The notes under the pieces were generated by a model. The model made no database searches. It had not been told where the DNA came from and worked only from the letters and a program-made list of their open reading frames with translations. The position numbers and the translations under genes are program-made. DNA of 64,000 nucleotides from the NCBI GenBank assembly GCA_002189035.1, contig NEEC01000025.1, positions 124,001 through 188,000 on the forward strand, given 5' to 3'. The DNA is from Utricularia gibba (taxonomy: Eukaryota > Streptophyta > Magnoliopsida > Lamiales > Lentibulariaceae). Positions 1-10,211 of this stretch are shown piece after piece (within the stretch, counting starts at the first letter, position 1; each line of letters starts with the position of its first letter).

Positions 1-525
1 GACTGCCGAGCCGTTCTTTGCCGGAACGGCGAGGCAATGGATATGTCTCAAGATCACAGACCAAACTATGTAGCAGAAAGACAGCGTGTTGAGAAAATGG
101 GTGGTTTCATCGATGAAGGTTATCTCAATGGCATTCTTGCAGTTACTCGAGCTCTTGGTGATTGGGACGTGAAGTTGCCTCGAGGATCATTCTCACCTCT
201 CATTGCAGAACCAGAGTTTCGACAAACAATCCTCACAGAGGAGGACGAGTTCCTCATACTTGGTTGCGATGGGATCTGGGACGTGATGTCCAGCCAGCAA
301 GCAGTCACACTGGTTCGCCGTGGACTCAGACGGCACGATGACCCTGAGCAGTGCGCCAGGGACCTCGTCATGGAAGCTCTCCGGCTGAAAACATTCGACA
401 ACCTCACCGTGATCATTGTTTGTTTCACATCTTTCCAGCCCTACGGAAACCGGGCGAAGATTCGGCGTTGCACCCTTTCTGCCGAGGCTTTGAAGAGTTT
501 AAAGAGCTTCTTGGAGTCCAGTTGA
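1..525 (+). CDS. Protein phosphatase 2C (C-terminal part, 5' cut by window)
   Basis: The frame is already open at base 1, so the start codon and N-terminal half lie outside the window; 174 residues remain, ending at TGA 523-525. PPM/PP2C enzymes dephosphorylate Ser/Thr using two metal ions. Visible PP2C blocks are [41 protein letters not shown] (with a metal-binding Asp in CDGIWD) and FDNLTVIIV (last metal-binding Asp in DN). No intron falls in this stretch. The tail after the catalytic core is short and basic. The block pattern resembles the plant PP2C group of Arabidopsis PP2C22/PP2C49, but the subgroup is an inference from motifs alone. Confidence 0.92.
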   Translation, partial: DCRAVLCRNGEAMDMSQDHRPNYVAERQRVEKMGGFIDEGYLNGILAVTRALGDWDVKLPRGSFSPLIAEPEFRQTILTEEDEFLILGCDGIWDVMSSQQAVTLVRRGLRRHDDPEQCARDLVMEALRLKTFDNLTVIIVCFTSFQPYGNRAKIRRCTLSAEALKSLKSFLESS

Positions 526-1052
526 CTGAGCTGATCTTCGTGCTGCGTATGTGCTCCTCCACTTCTGTTTTACTTGCAGGAGGAAGCTCCCATCTTTGGG
601 CACAGTAACACACAATAAATCGCAGCACTTGTGAAGTAAGAAATTCTTTAGGCATTGAGGCACACCTGCTGTTGCTTACAGCGGTGGATGTACATATGTA
701 TTGGCTGCTGCTTGGCAGATGCAACAAATGTGCACTGAGTTGGATGATTATATTTATGTCTCCTGTGGCTACACAGTTCTGCTTTGTAATACTGATCAAA
801 CTTCAGTGTTGTAAAGTTTGACAAGAATACAACACAAATATCCACAATGACCTGCTTTGCCTTCCCTCTGTCTTCTAGAACTACCTGAAAGGGGTGGAGA
901 TGGGAAATCAGCCTCTGAGATAACATGATCTCAGTTCACAATCTCAATTCAAATGATGGCTTTATTGCTGATTTTCAGCAAACACCATCATTTAGACAAG
1001 AAGATGAGGGAGGCCACTTGGAGTTTCCTTCATCTCAAAATTGTGATGATCA
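526..1052. other. Convergent 3' flanks of PP2C and mTERF genes
   Basis: The stretch holds AATAAA-like signals after the PP2C stop (about 614-620). It is probably the two 3' untranslated regions meeting tail to tail. No coding potential that I can support. Confidence 0.5.
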
Positions 1053-2647
1053 TCAGAAGGGGAAGCCCTTGGTGATGTTCTTTTTGGAGGAATCAGCTAG
1101 CAGGCGAACACACTTTGCATTCTGGTAAGCCTTCGTCAACTCCTCAGCTACTCCATGGATATGGCACTTGATAAAGGCTGAGATGAAACGGTCATCCGAC
1201 ATCCTAAGTGCTCTCAAAAGAGATGGTCCTTTTATTCGAGGCTCCAGTCCCATGTCGTCAAGCAAGCAACCAATCTGAAATCGGGGTCTCAGTTGGCTCT
1301 CCAGATTTGAGTGCAGCAAAAACGGATGGCTAAGCACTACATGGACCGGTAGCTTCATGGTTCCAATGACGAAAGTCATGTTCCTCTGAACCTTATCAAC
1401 TGAGAGTGTCAGCACAACAGGAGAGCGCCCTATCAGATGAAATATCTCCTCTTCAGAGAGACCAAACTTCTCCAAGTTTGTAATCTTTTCACGGATTGTC
1501 TCCAGACGTGAGACAGCAAACAGGGAAACCACATGTTTGTACATCTTTGAGTCCACTGGAACACCTGTTTTCCGTATAAACTGCAGTTTCTCATCATCAA
1601 TACTGGATCTCGGAATCAGGGTTGGGCGAGTCAGGAGCACCTTGATCATGTCCGGTTTGGTGAACCCCAGAGACTCATACATGGAAATGACATCCTTCAG
1701 TTTTTCATGGAAATCATTAGTGAGGAGAGAAGGATTCCTCACCATGGCCTTGACAAGAACTTCTCTCGAACCAAATGTGTCTTCCAGGTATTGGAGGCGA
1801 TCTTTCAATGACAAATTAAACTTGGAGATAAGGAGACGAGGTCGACAATGAACCATCCTCACCAGCTGAGAAGAGTTGATACCCAAATAAGACAATACTT
1901 CAAGCTTCGACTGTAGCATACTGGTGCAGTATCTCCGAAGTGTAGGGCAGCGCTGGAAAATCTTGGAAATGTCACTATCGCTACATCCCCATTGTTTGAA
2001 AATCTCAGCTGCGTCCTTGGTTTTTGTTCCCTCATCCTGCAATTCTCCCCCCTCCTTGGGGGTATCTGCAGTGGTTGTATGGAAATGACTGCAGATCAGA
2101 ACGGATGCAAATGAAGTTCCCAAAGGAAGAAACTTGAGAGTATTAGAAATGACACCATTTGAAGCGTAGATGACCTGATTCAGACCCTGAAAACACCCAA
2201 AAAAGAAAACGGAAACTAGCCACTTGGGGGAGAGTTGACGACATAAACTCAGAAAAATCAACACAAGCAAACGCTCCCCACTACGCGTAATCGGATCATT
2301 CTCTGCCTAACCTAACTTCCATCGGAGTATGCTACGTGATAACACATTCCTAATTGATTTTCCCTCAACAATTCCATCACTAAGCCTCACATCGGACTCT
2401 CACAGTTCCAACAGGATGAATAAAACAGTATCTCAGCGCCCTAGGTAAGGTACCCCGATCCATCGAACGTAACAAGGAATCACAATCGCCCCAAATTAAA
2501 ATTGGGCACCATAGCGCCGACCGAATGCGAAAAAATTGAAATGAAATGAACCAGAGAAGTTACCTCACATAAAGAAGACACAAGTCGACAGCTGCACCGG
2601 CGACCGCGCCAAACCAAGACAGCGACATCCCTCCACAGGGACAACAT
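1053..2647 (-). CDS. mTERF-family organellar nucleic-acid-binding protein
   Basis: Mitochondrial transcription termination factor family; these helical-repeat proteins bind organellar DNA or RNA and act in chloroplasts or mitochondria. Coding exons are 2564-2647 and 1053-2186 (405 residues). The donor GAG|GTAACT and acceptor TTTTCAG|GG give a phase-0 join. Exon 1 encodes an Arg/Ser-rich leader (MLSLWRDVAVLVWRGRRCSC...) that fits an organelle targeting peptide. Typical mTERF repeats follow, for example RCPTLRRYC, MVHCRPRLLISKF, VRNPSLLTNDF, LTRPTLIPRS and GRSPVVLTLSVDKV. An in-frame ATG at 2725 would add 26 residues, but it sits only about 20 bases from the TGGGCC cluster, so 2647 is preferred. 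The target organelle is not decidable here. Confidence 0.88.
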
Positions 2648-2740
2648 TCTATGTTTTCGCCGACTGAACACCAGCGCCAAGCGGAGGGAAAAGGAGAGCC
2701 ATAGCAACAAAAAGCTTTGCCTCATTTGAGCTTCCGAACA

Positions 2741-2837
2741 TATGGGCCGTACACCATCCCAAGCCCGTCTCTTTTATCACATGTGGGCCATGAAAAAGTT
2801 CACAATGCTTTGGGCCCATAGACACCAACAGCCCATT
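2741..2837 (-). promoter_or_regulatory. TGGGCC (site II) cluster upstream of mTERF gene
   Basis: Four copies of TGGGCC/GCCCA-type elements (near 2743, 2785, 2811 and 2829) lie just upstream of the mTERF exon 1. Site II elements (TGGGCY) bind TCP factors and are common in plant nuclear genes for ribosomal and organellar proteins. Their function here is inferred. Confidence 0.5.
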
Positions 2838-2847
2838 CAAATTGTTC

Positions 2848-3681
2848 ATTTAGTTCAAGGGAAAAGAATAAAATGATTTAATTTTATTCAATCCTTTGTA
2901 TATGGCAGGTTCCAATTTTTATTTTTATTTTTTAAATACATTTTAAATAAATTTTTAGGTTTATTGTCAATATGATTCCAGTCCCAGATTCCCACTTCAA
3001 GAAATAGAAAGCCACCAGGTTATGACAACTCTACAAGCACACCAGTCTGAGACTGGTTTACATTGGCACTGGTTATTGGGCTTGGGGGAATGTCTGGAGA
3101 CCTTCTGGTGCTGTTTTTCATTTCCAAAAACTGCTACAATCTCATGCACCAATAATCTCAGTCATTTCCTCACCTTCTTCGAAAGAATTGAATCTAAATG
3201 GACGAACCCCAGTCCCCAATCCGGTGAACAATCTCCTCCCTAGACCAAAAGAACATCAGCTGTACATGGTGCAAGTTGTCAAGCTCCCTGGCTTGATAAC
3301 TGGTTCGTATTCTCTGCTGTGCAATGTGTTTCTCCCATAAGAAAGCAACGAAATTCCATTATAGGGAAGTAGTCAATCCCAATATTCAACAAGAAAGGCA
3401 TTTATGGGATATGGACTAACGCATCCGAACCCAGAGCTCTCTAGATCCAACTTTTAAAGATACGAGAAGCATGAAAAAGGACAGCATCAATTCGGGAATG
3501 TATACTATTTGCTGAAGGATACTTATGGTTTAGCAAATTTCAGGGGATAACAGGAATGGAGATTAACCCATGAAGGAAACTCCTCAGAAAGGTTACATGG
3601 AAAGCATGGATCAAGCAAATATCTAGTTTTTTTTTTGTGACAGAATACGAGAACTCTCAAGGAAAAGATACTGACTGCGTC
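2848..3681. other. Intergenic / 3' flank of ubiquitin-eS31 gene
   Basis: AT-rich 2860-2970, then mixed sequence that likely includes the 3' untranslated region of the gene ending at 3682. A T9 run occurs near 3629. No gene supported. Confidence 0.5.
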
Positions 3682-4325
<644 letters not shown>

Positions 4326-4780
4326 AGGCGAATAACCAAGGACTAACCCCTTATTAATTATGATTTATTAAATAAAAAGTATTAATAAAATAAAATCCAA
4401 TAAATTAATTGAATTTGAAAAAAAAAACCCATTTATATACTCCATATCTTAGATTTATAACAATCAAAATATTAAACCATACCAATATGGCTTTAATGAT
4501 ACACATACGACGTCGTTTATTCATAAACTATGCTATGATGACTTTTGGATGTACATACAAGCAAAGTTTATACATATTTCACAACCGTGACTTTTTGACA
4601 TACTCACCTGCATCATTTATAGATAAATAATATTATTTTTGTGTGAAGTTATTGATCAAGATTCAACTCTTATTAATTACATTTTTTAATAAAATTAACA
4701 TTATTCGAAAATAATATTTATTACAGTGATCAGCATTCGAAAATAATCTTCTGATGCTCTCTGTTCAGAATCCATCCTCC
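4326..4780. other. AT-rich intergenic stretch
   Basis: Upstream of eS31 and downstream of the cathepsin stop. Mostly A/T with no family-level coding signal; the right end is probably the cathepsin 3' untranslated region. Confidence 0.5.
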
Positions 4781-6867
4781 TCATATGGTTTGAAGCGCAT
4801 CTGGCGTATCAGGACTCGTGTTTCTTGCTGAAGGCAACCCTGCAACCACGTCCTCTTCAATGCCACATTCATTTACTCCCCTCACAATTTTGAAGTATCC
4901 ATCCTGCGCCATGAACACTTGTGATTAATCTGTGTTGCTTCGGCTGAAGAAGAAGTTTATTTGACTGGGTGGGATGAAGAAGAGAAGACATACCTCGCCC
5001 CAGCTTCTGTTCCACTGGTTCGCCAAAAGCTGCACAGATGGAGAGAATGCAAGAGAGTCAGTAGAATCAGTGGGAAAAGATGTGGGGAGTTGGGGAAGTA
5101 CCCAGTAGTCTTGTCCTTCATCTGTTGTTCCCCAGCCAATGAGTTTAACTGCATGGCCTCCTATTTCATCTCCCACTACATGTCTATAGACTCCAGAAGT
5201 GTAGTAAGCAAAATCCTGTAGTTAAACAACACAAGGTTATATATATATTCCAGAAGAATCGCCCCAGGGGACAAGGAGCCACTTCTTCTTCTTGCCTGAT
5301 AAACTGTGAATGAAACTTCAACTGGGCCGTTGCTGAATATTTCTGCCATTATGCTGTGTGGATCTGACTGGATCCGGTAAGCGTTGACAGAGAAGTGTTT
5401 AGAGTTTTCCCAGAGCAAGTTCTGTGTGGTACACTTGTTTGGGCATGTGGGTGTGGGATACACAGGCTCGCACCCAGGGTGGGAGCAGCCTTGGGTGTCA
5501 AAGTAGGGATCACACTGCCAAACATGGAAGAAAGATTCTGAGCTTTGCCAATGGAGAAAAAATGGATGTTTTTCCATTCAAAATGCACCTGCTCAGTCAC
5601 AACACCAGTTTCGACAAAATACTGCCATGCCAGTATGGGGTAACCGCCATCACAACCATCGCCACAAGCATCACAGCATGCCACAAGATCATTTGCTGAG
5701 AGGGAAAGATTCTGCAGAACAGGGGAGACTCATTCATGTCGTAACATAAATTGTCACTAACTGAAATGGAGATTGGTTCATCTAGACCTGGCCAAACCGT
5801 ATGCAAAATCGATCAGATAGAGACTCTACTGCTGCAAAAGCCCAACAAGAACCACAATATCCCTAGAGATAGAAATGGTCTCTCACATCTGTTGAATCAT
5901 AAACAAGGGGAAGATGACTGTCTAAAAGGAAAAGGAGTAACCTGGTCTGTAGTTCCATGAGTTCCAGGGCATGGAAAACCGGTGGAGAATAAGAAAGAAA
6001 CCACAGTTAGAAGATGATAGTGAAAATCCATGCCAGTAAGCAACATAACACTGACCAAGTATCCTACTGATTGTACTACACTGTGGCCAAGCTTCCCGTG
6101 CATCAAAGTTTTTTGGCAAACTGATAGCTCTTCCATGAGAAACCACAGGTGCTAATATAGAGTTACCCTCTGGCAATGGCTTCACCCCAAGAAGACGCTT
6201 AAATTCACTAATCTGATATGAGGGCCAACTTGTTATCACCAGTTTATCAAATTTCAATACACATAGGGAGCACCTCTAGAGAAATCCAGGAGATCAATCT
6301 ATCGTGTGGTTTGCAAATCGGGGATTCATGGAAGCCTTCCATCCAGCTTCTGCATTCTGATTAATGAATTCGACTACAGAGTCCTGTATCAGAGTTTGAG
6401 ATTCATTTGCACCTTCTTAACATCATTATGTTGATCGGTTTAGTGGGCAAGAGATAGTTGCTAGAACAAACCTGGAGAACCATCTCTTCATGTTCTCTTA
6501 CAGGATCCGTTATCAGCTTGATTCCCTGCAAGAAAGAATCACAAAGTGAACAGAATGTTGACACATCCAAGACAAACAGCCCAAAAAGTAGCAACCGCTT
6601 CTAAGAGCAAGGTGTAGCAAGTATTGATGGAGCAGCACAGCGGCGAAAAACAAAGAGAAGCGCACAGGCGGCACTTGTATCCTCTGATGATAACGTTGAT
6701 AAAACTCAAGTGCGCCAATAGAACAAAGGATTGCGCAAAACCATAATCAAGAACAGAGAAATGGTGATCACGGAAAAGTTGGCAACCTGAGGACGAATCG
6801 CCAGCGCGTATTCGATCACAAGCAAGGGGATCAGCGTGTATAGACCAGCTCTCAAAATGGGCGCCAT
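4781..6867 (-). CDS. Cathepsin B-like cysteine protease, possibly pseudogenised
   Basis: Papain-family (C1A) vacuolar/apoplastic protease. Ten coding exons can be laid out: 6787-6867, 6472-6525, 6303-6383, 6051-6212, 5788-5862, 5589-5711, 5296-5514, 5102-5215, 4994-5029, 4781-4903 (355 residues if joined). Exon 1 is a signal peptide ([20 protein letters not shown]). Catalytic Cys132 (GYCGSCWAF), His286 ([10 protein letters not shown]) and Asn307 (NQWNRSWG) are present, and the region between them fits cathepsin B ([30 protein letters not shown]). Two problems: after exon 3 the expected donor reads ACG|ATAGAT, and a TGA follows in frame; after exon 4 it reads CAG|TGTTAT, also with Gly for the usual Asp in ILDQ. 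The exon 7 donor is a GC type (CAG|GCAAGA). Either the gene is decaying or the sequence carries base errors. Family assignment is firm; functionality is not. Confidence 0.72.
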
Positions 6868-7499
6868 TTTCGCCGATGTGCAGTGCTCCGCCGAGATGTT
6901 TCGACGAGAGCCCCAATGCTAGGACCTTGGGTGAAGACTGAAGAGAGATTGGTTTGCGTATACTCCTTTTAAGGGGGATATTGGCTGGTCAGACGACTTC
7001 CAGGCACGCAGTCCTAGAAGCATTGATGGTGGATAAGCGGCACAGCTTCCAAAACCAGCCTTCTGGGTGCGGAAAACAACTCCCAAAACGGCATCCCCCA
7101 AGGCCAAACCCCCCACCCTAACCCGTCATCAGTCAATGTTCTGGACACGCCCCATTCCAGAGATCAAGCTGTTTGAATTGATCCTCAAGAAAGATGATGC
7201 TTATGATTCAGGAAACTGATGATGGTAAACCTTTAGTTTCTTTCTTGTTTGCTTTTCATTTTCAGGAAATTGCTCTTGTTGTCAGATTGAATAGCTAGGC
7301 GCTGTGTTACTTTTCAAGAAAAATTTCCAACTCTGATCTCAGAGCTTCACCATAATCATCTTACTCAGAATAAAGAACACATTAAGGAAAACAAGTAGGA
7401 CAAAGTAGAGTTCTAAATGTCAGCGCAAGGACATCCATATTTCCTAGAACATGAATGCTGAAAGATGCAGTAGTTCTAGTGAATCTCTCTGTCAGGCCT
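6868..7499. other. Spacer between cathepsin 5' end and GASA 3' end
   Basis: Holds the presumed promoter/leader of the cathepsin-like gene and the 3' flank of the GASA gene. No TATA box is obvious. No further gene seen. Confidence 0.45.
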
Positions 7500-8089
7500 T
7501 CAGGGGCACTTGGGCCCGCCCTCCTTGGTCTTCCAGTTGTTGTAGCAGGGGCAAACTTGCTTGTTGCCATAGGTGCCTGGTGGAACGCACAGACATTTGG
7601 CACAGCATTTCTGGCAGAAGAACATGCAAGGTTTCTTGAACGAGGTCTTGGAGCATCTGTTGGTGCATCTTGGCGCACATTCTGCACATTGTATGGAAGT
7701 TACACTTCTGATTCCAATAGAAACTAAAGACATTATTCTTCAATTCAAAATTGATGCACACCTTGAGGGTGGAGACTTCCCTCTCTGAACTCAAACTGCA
7801 TCTACAGACACCATGAAACATCATTAAAAAAATGCCCCCATTTGGATCTCAGAGATGAATCAAGACATAAGAAGCAAACATCGCACTAGTCAGACATTGG
7901 TGCTACTCACTTTAGGATCCAGTCTCTTATGATGCACAACTGAAGCTCCTACTTTCTCCCCCACAGCCTGAGAAAAGCACCCAACATCAATCCCCATGCT
8001 TTCATTCTCAAATTCAGCAGATCAAGGCTTACCAAAAGAAGGGACACAACCAAGAGAAGAGACAAGAAGAGGGCTGGCTTGTTCTCCAT
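7500..8089 (-). CDS. GASA/Snakin family cysteine-rich secreted peptide
   Basis: Gibberellin-regulated GASA/Snakin peptide, secreted to the cell wall; family members act in growth, redox balance and defence. Four coding exons: 8033-8089, 7911-7967, 7762-7801, 7500-7681 (111 residues). Exon 1 is a signal peptide (MENKPALFLSLLLVVSLLL). The C-terminal GASA domain (about 60 residues) starts at ECAPRCTNRC and ends GGPKCP, with all 12 cysteines, including the hallmark CQKCCAKCLCVPPGTYGNK. For exon 4, the first AG in the region would lead to a stop codon; the second (TGTGCAG|AATGTG) keeps the frame and the first Cys. A TATA box lies 50-65 bases upstream. Confidence 0.93.
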
Positions 8090-8137
8090 TCCCAGTGTGC
8101 ACTCCCCCCTGCGTTCTGAGCTATGAATGAAACTAAC

Positions 8138-8153
8138 CCAATATATTTATAGA
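8138..8153 (-). promoter_or_regulatory. TATA box of GASA gene
   Basis: On the minus strand the sequence reads CTATAAATATATT, about 50-60 bases before the GASA ATG at 8089. Good match to the plant TATA consensus. Confidence 0.6.
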
Positions 8154-8159
8154 GGTAAA

Positions 8160-9194
8160 GATGAAAGGGCTTCAAGTTTTATGTCTCTACAAGTTGCTGC
8201 TACTCTGCCAAAGCACATGGCGGTTCATAAGCACGAGAAGTAACCTGCTTTTGGTGGAGTGGATGGAATTAAATGTGGGACAGAAACCCGAGTGCCCTGT
8301 CCTAGCAGAAAGGATCCCACACCATGTGCAATGAAGCATGAAGATGATGGAAAGGGTCATCTCCATGTGCCTCCCATACAGCTACAGGGATAATTACAGA
8401 ATGCATGGATCGAATCATATCTCCTTGCATACTATATATATATATATATACTTCACATTCACAGCCACCGACATCCCTACATTTCATCCCCTCTTACACT
8501 GCACTATCATTCTTAAATCGAATTCGTAATTTCTTCGAGAGTTACGACGAAAATACGTTTCTATGATATTAGAATGTACCCAATGAAGATGCATATGTTT
8601 TTGCTGGCTGGGGTGGGATGAGAAACAAAAAAACTAGCAAAAGTAAGGATAAGGTTGCCACTTGCATATCCATTTGGCTTTTTGAGTAGTTATTTTTTTT
8701 AGTATTTTATTTTAAATTTTTAATTATATTTTAAAATTTTTGTAAAAATAAAAATTATAATTTAAATTTTTTAAACTCATTTTACTATTTTGATGATGAA
8801 GCTTAAGGAAGTAACCTGGAATAGCAACAAAACACCAAGAAATACTAAATATGGAATAAAAGGTCATTTTTTCCAATTAAATTAATTTGTTTAATCATTT
8901 GGGCTAAAGCCCAATTCTTGTTTTTGGGCTTTGATTCCGTATTTGCATTATCGAGGCCCGTTACCGTAGTAAAGGTTTTCATGAGAATACTTTATTGATA
9001 AAATTAATTAAAAAGTCATATATTATTTTCCGTATTCAAAAAATCCAATTTTTCTTTAAATTTAAAAATACTCTGTACAATTTTTCCGTAAAAATGATTA
9101 ATTTTTATAAATGAGAAGGTAAAATTATCGATGGTTGACCCCACATGGTGCAATACTTTTCCCAGATTAGAAACTCTGCCCATTCCCCTCCCCG
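8160..9194. other. Divergent promoter region between GASA and bHLH genes
   Basis: Contains a (TA)9 microsatellite at 8433-8450, an A/T-rich belt 8690-9110, and paired GGGCT/AGCCC elements near 8900-8925 plus AGGCCCG near 8955. No gene supported. Confidence 0.5.
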
Positions 9195-9206
9195 TCTATA
9201 AATATA
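9195..9206 (+). promoter_or_regulatory. TATA box of bHLH gene
   Basis: TCTATAAATATA, about 45-55 bases before the ATG at 9249. Confidence 0.65.
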
Positions 9207-9248
9207 GACAGGCGAGATGATGATTCGGTCTCCGGGAGATCTGATTCA

Positions 9249-10211
9249 ATGAACCCACCGCTGCTTCCATCTCCGATGGATGATGATTCCTTCTTTCTAA
9301 ACCATTTTTCCGGCGCTCCATCTTATCCCACTTCTGCTCCTTGCTGTTTTCCGGGTACTGGATACTACTTGACCCGCAAACCGTCTCTTGAGGAGGAGGC
9401 GCAGGAGCTCGCAGCGCTTTTCCATGGGGAAACTGTTTGCGAAGAGAAGAAGAGAAAAGGGGTCGTGGATTCAAGTCTGGAAGTCACTGCTCCTCCTTCC
9501 AACTCCACAAATGTGAGCCCCGCTTTCTTTGTGCAGTAAAAAGATGTATATTTGTCTTCCATTTCCAGATAATTTAAACCTAAAACCTACCTCAGCATTT
9601 CTAAGCGTCTGGCTTTTGATCATCTGATTTTTTTCAGGGCTTGAGAAGAGAAAAGAGAGGAAGAAGAGAGGATGAGAAACACAAGGACGTGGTTCATGTG
9701 AGAGCGAGGAGGGGTCAGGCAACCGACAGCCATAGCTTAGCTGAAAGAGTAAAGTTCCAAATAATTCAGCTCCTCCTTTTTCTTTACCGCTTCAGTTCGG
9801 CACATTCTAGATGTTCTTTTCTTTGTGATGATCAGGTGAGGAGAGGAAAAATCAATGAGCGTTTAAAGCTGTTGAAAGACATTGTTCCCGGCTGCTGCAA
9901 GGTAACCATCACCTGTTCCTTGACAGATGATTCCAGATCTTCCCCTCAGTCTCATTCATCCGCAAAATGTGAATAGAAACAGGGTACCGGAATGGTTGTA
10001 ATGCTGGACGAGACCATCAGCTATGTGCAGTCGTTGCGGAATCAGATCCAGGTACGCGAAACCAATACTGACTTCATTCCAAACAGATCGAACTATCAAA
10101 CTGAATCCCCTCTTTCAGTTCCTTTCCATGCAGCTGGCTGCAGCCAGTTCTCCGCAGTGCTTGCCCACTTGCTTCGGCTTGGAAGACCATCAGTTGCCGC
10201 CCAGCGAATGA
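9249..10211 (+). CDS. bHLH transcription factor (BEE3/bHLH75-like)
   Basis: Nuclear DNA-binding factor, 200 residues. Coding exons: 9249-9512, 9638-9748, 9836-9901, 9983-10051, 10119-10211, all with GT-AG borders and consistent phases. The bHLH is marked by [17 protein letters not shown], then [20 protein letters not shown] (basic region and helix 1) and [20 protein letters not shown] (helix 2), ending [10 protein letters not shown] as in the BEE/CIB-type clade. His120, Glu124 and Arg128 of the H-E-R E-box contact triad are present. The residue after Arg128 is Gly where relatives mostly have Glu. The N-terminal 88 residues are acidic/Ser-rich without a known domain. Subgroup is from motif memory. 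Confidence 0.92.

Noticed and set aside
2648-2725. Upstream in-frame ATG for mTERF
   Set aside because: It lies almost inside the TGGGCC promoter cluster and adds an atypical hydrophobic leader; the Met at 2647 starts a better targeting peptide.
4409-4630. 73-codon open frame in AT-rich spacer
   Set aside because: Lys/Ile/Tyr-rich composition expected by chance from A/T-rich DNA.
7681-7720. Alternative acceptor for GASA exon 4 (GGAATCAG|AAGTG)
   Set aside because: In the required phase it gives a stop codon at once; the next AG preserves the first cysteine of the domain.
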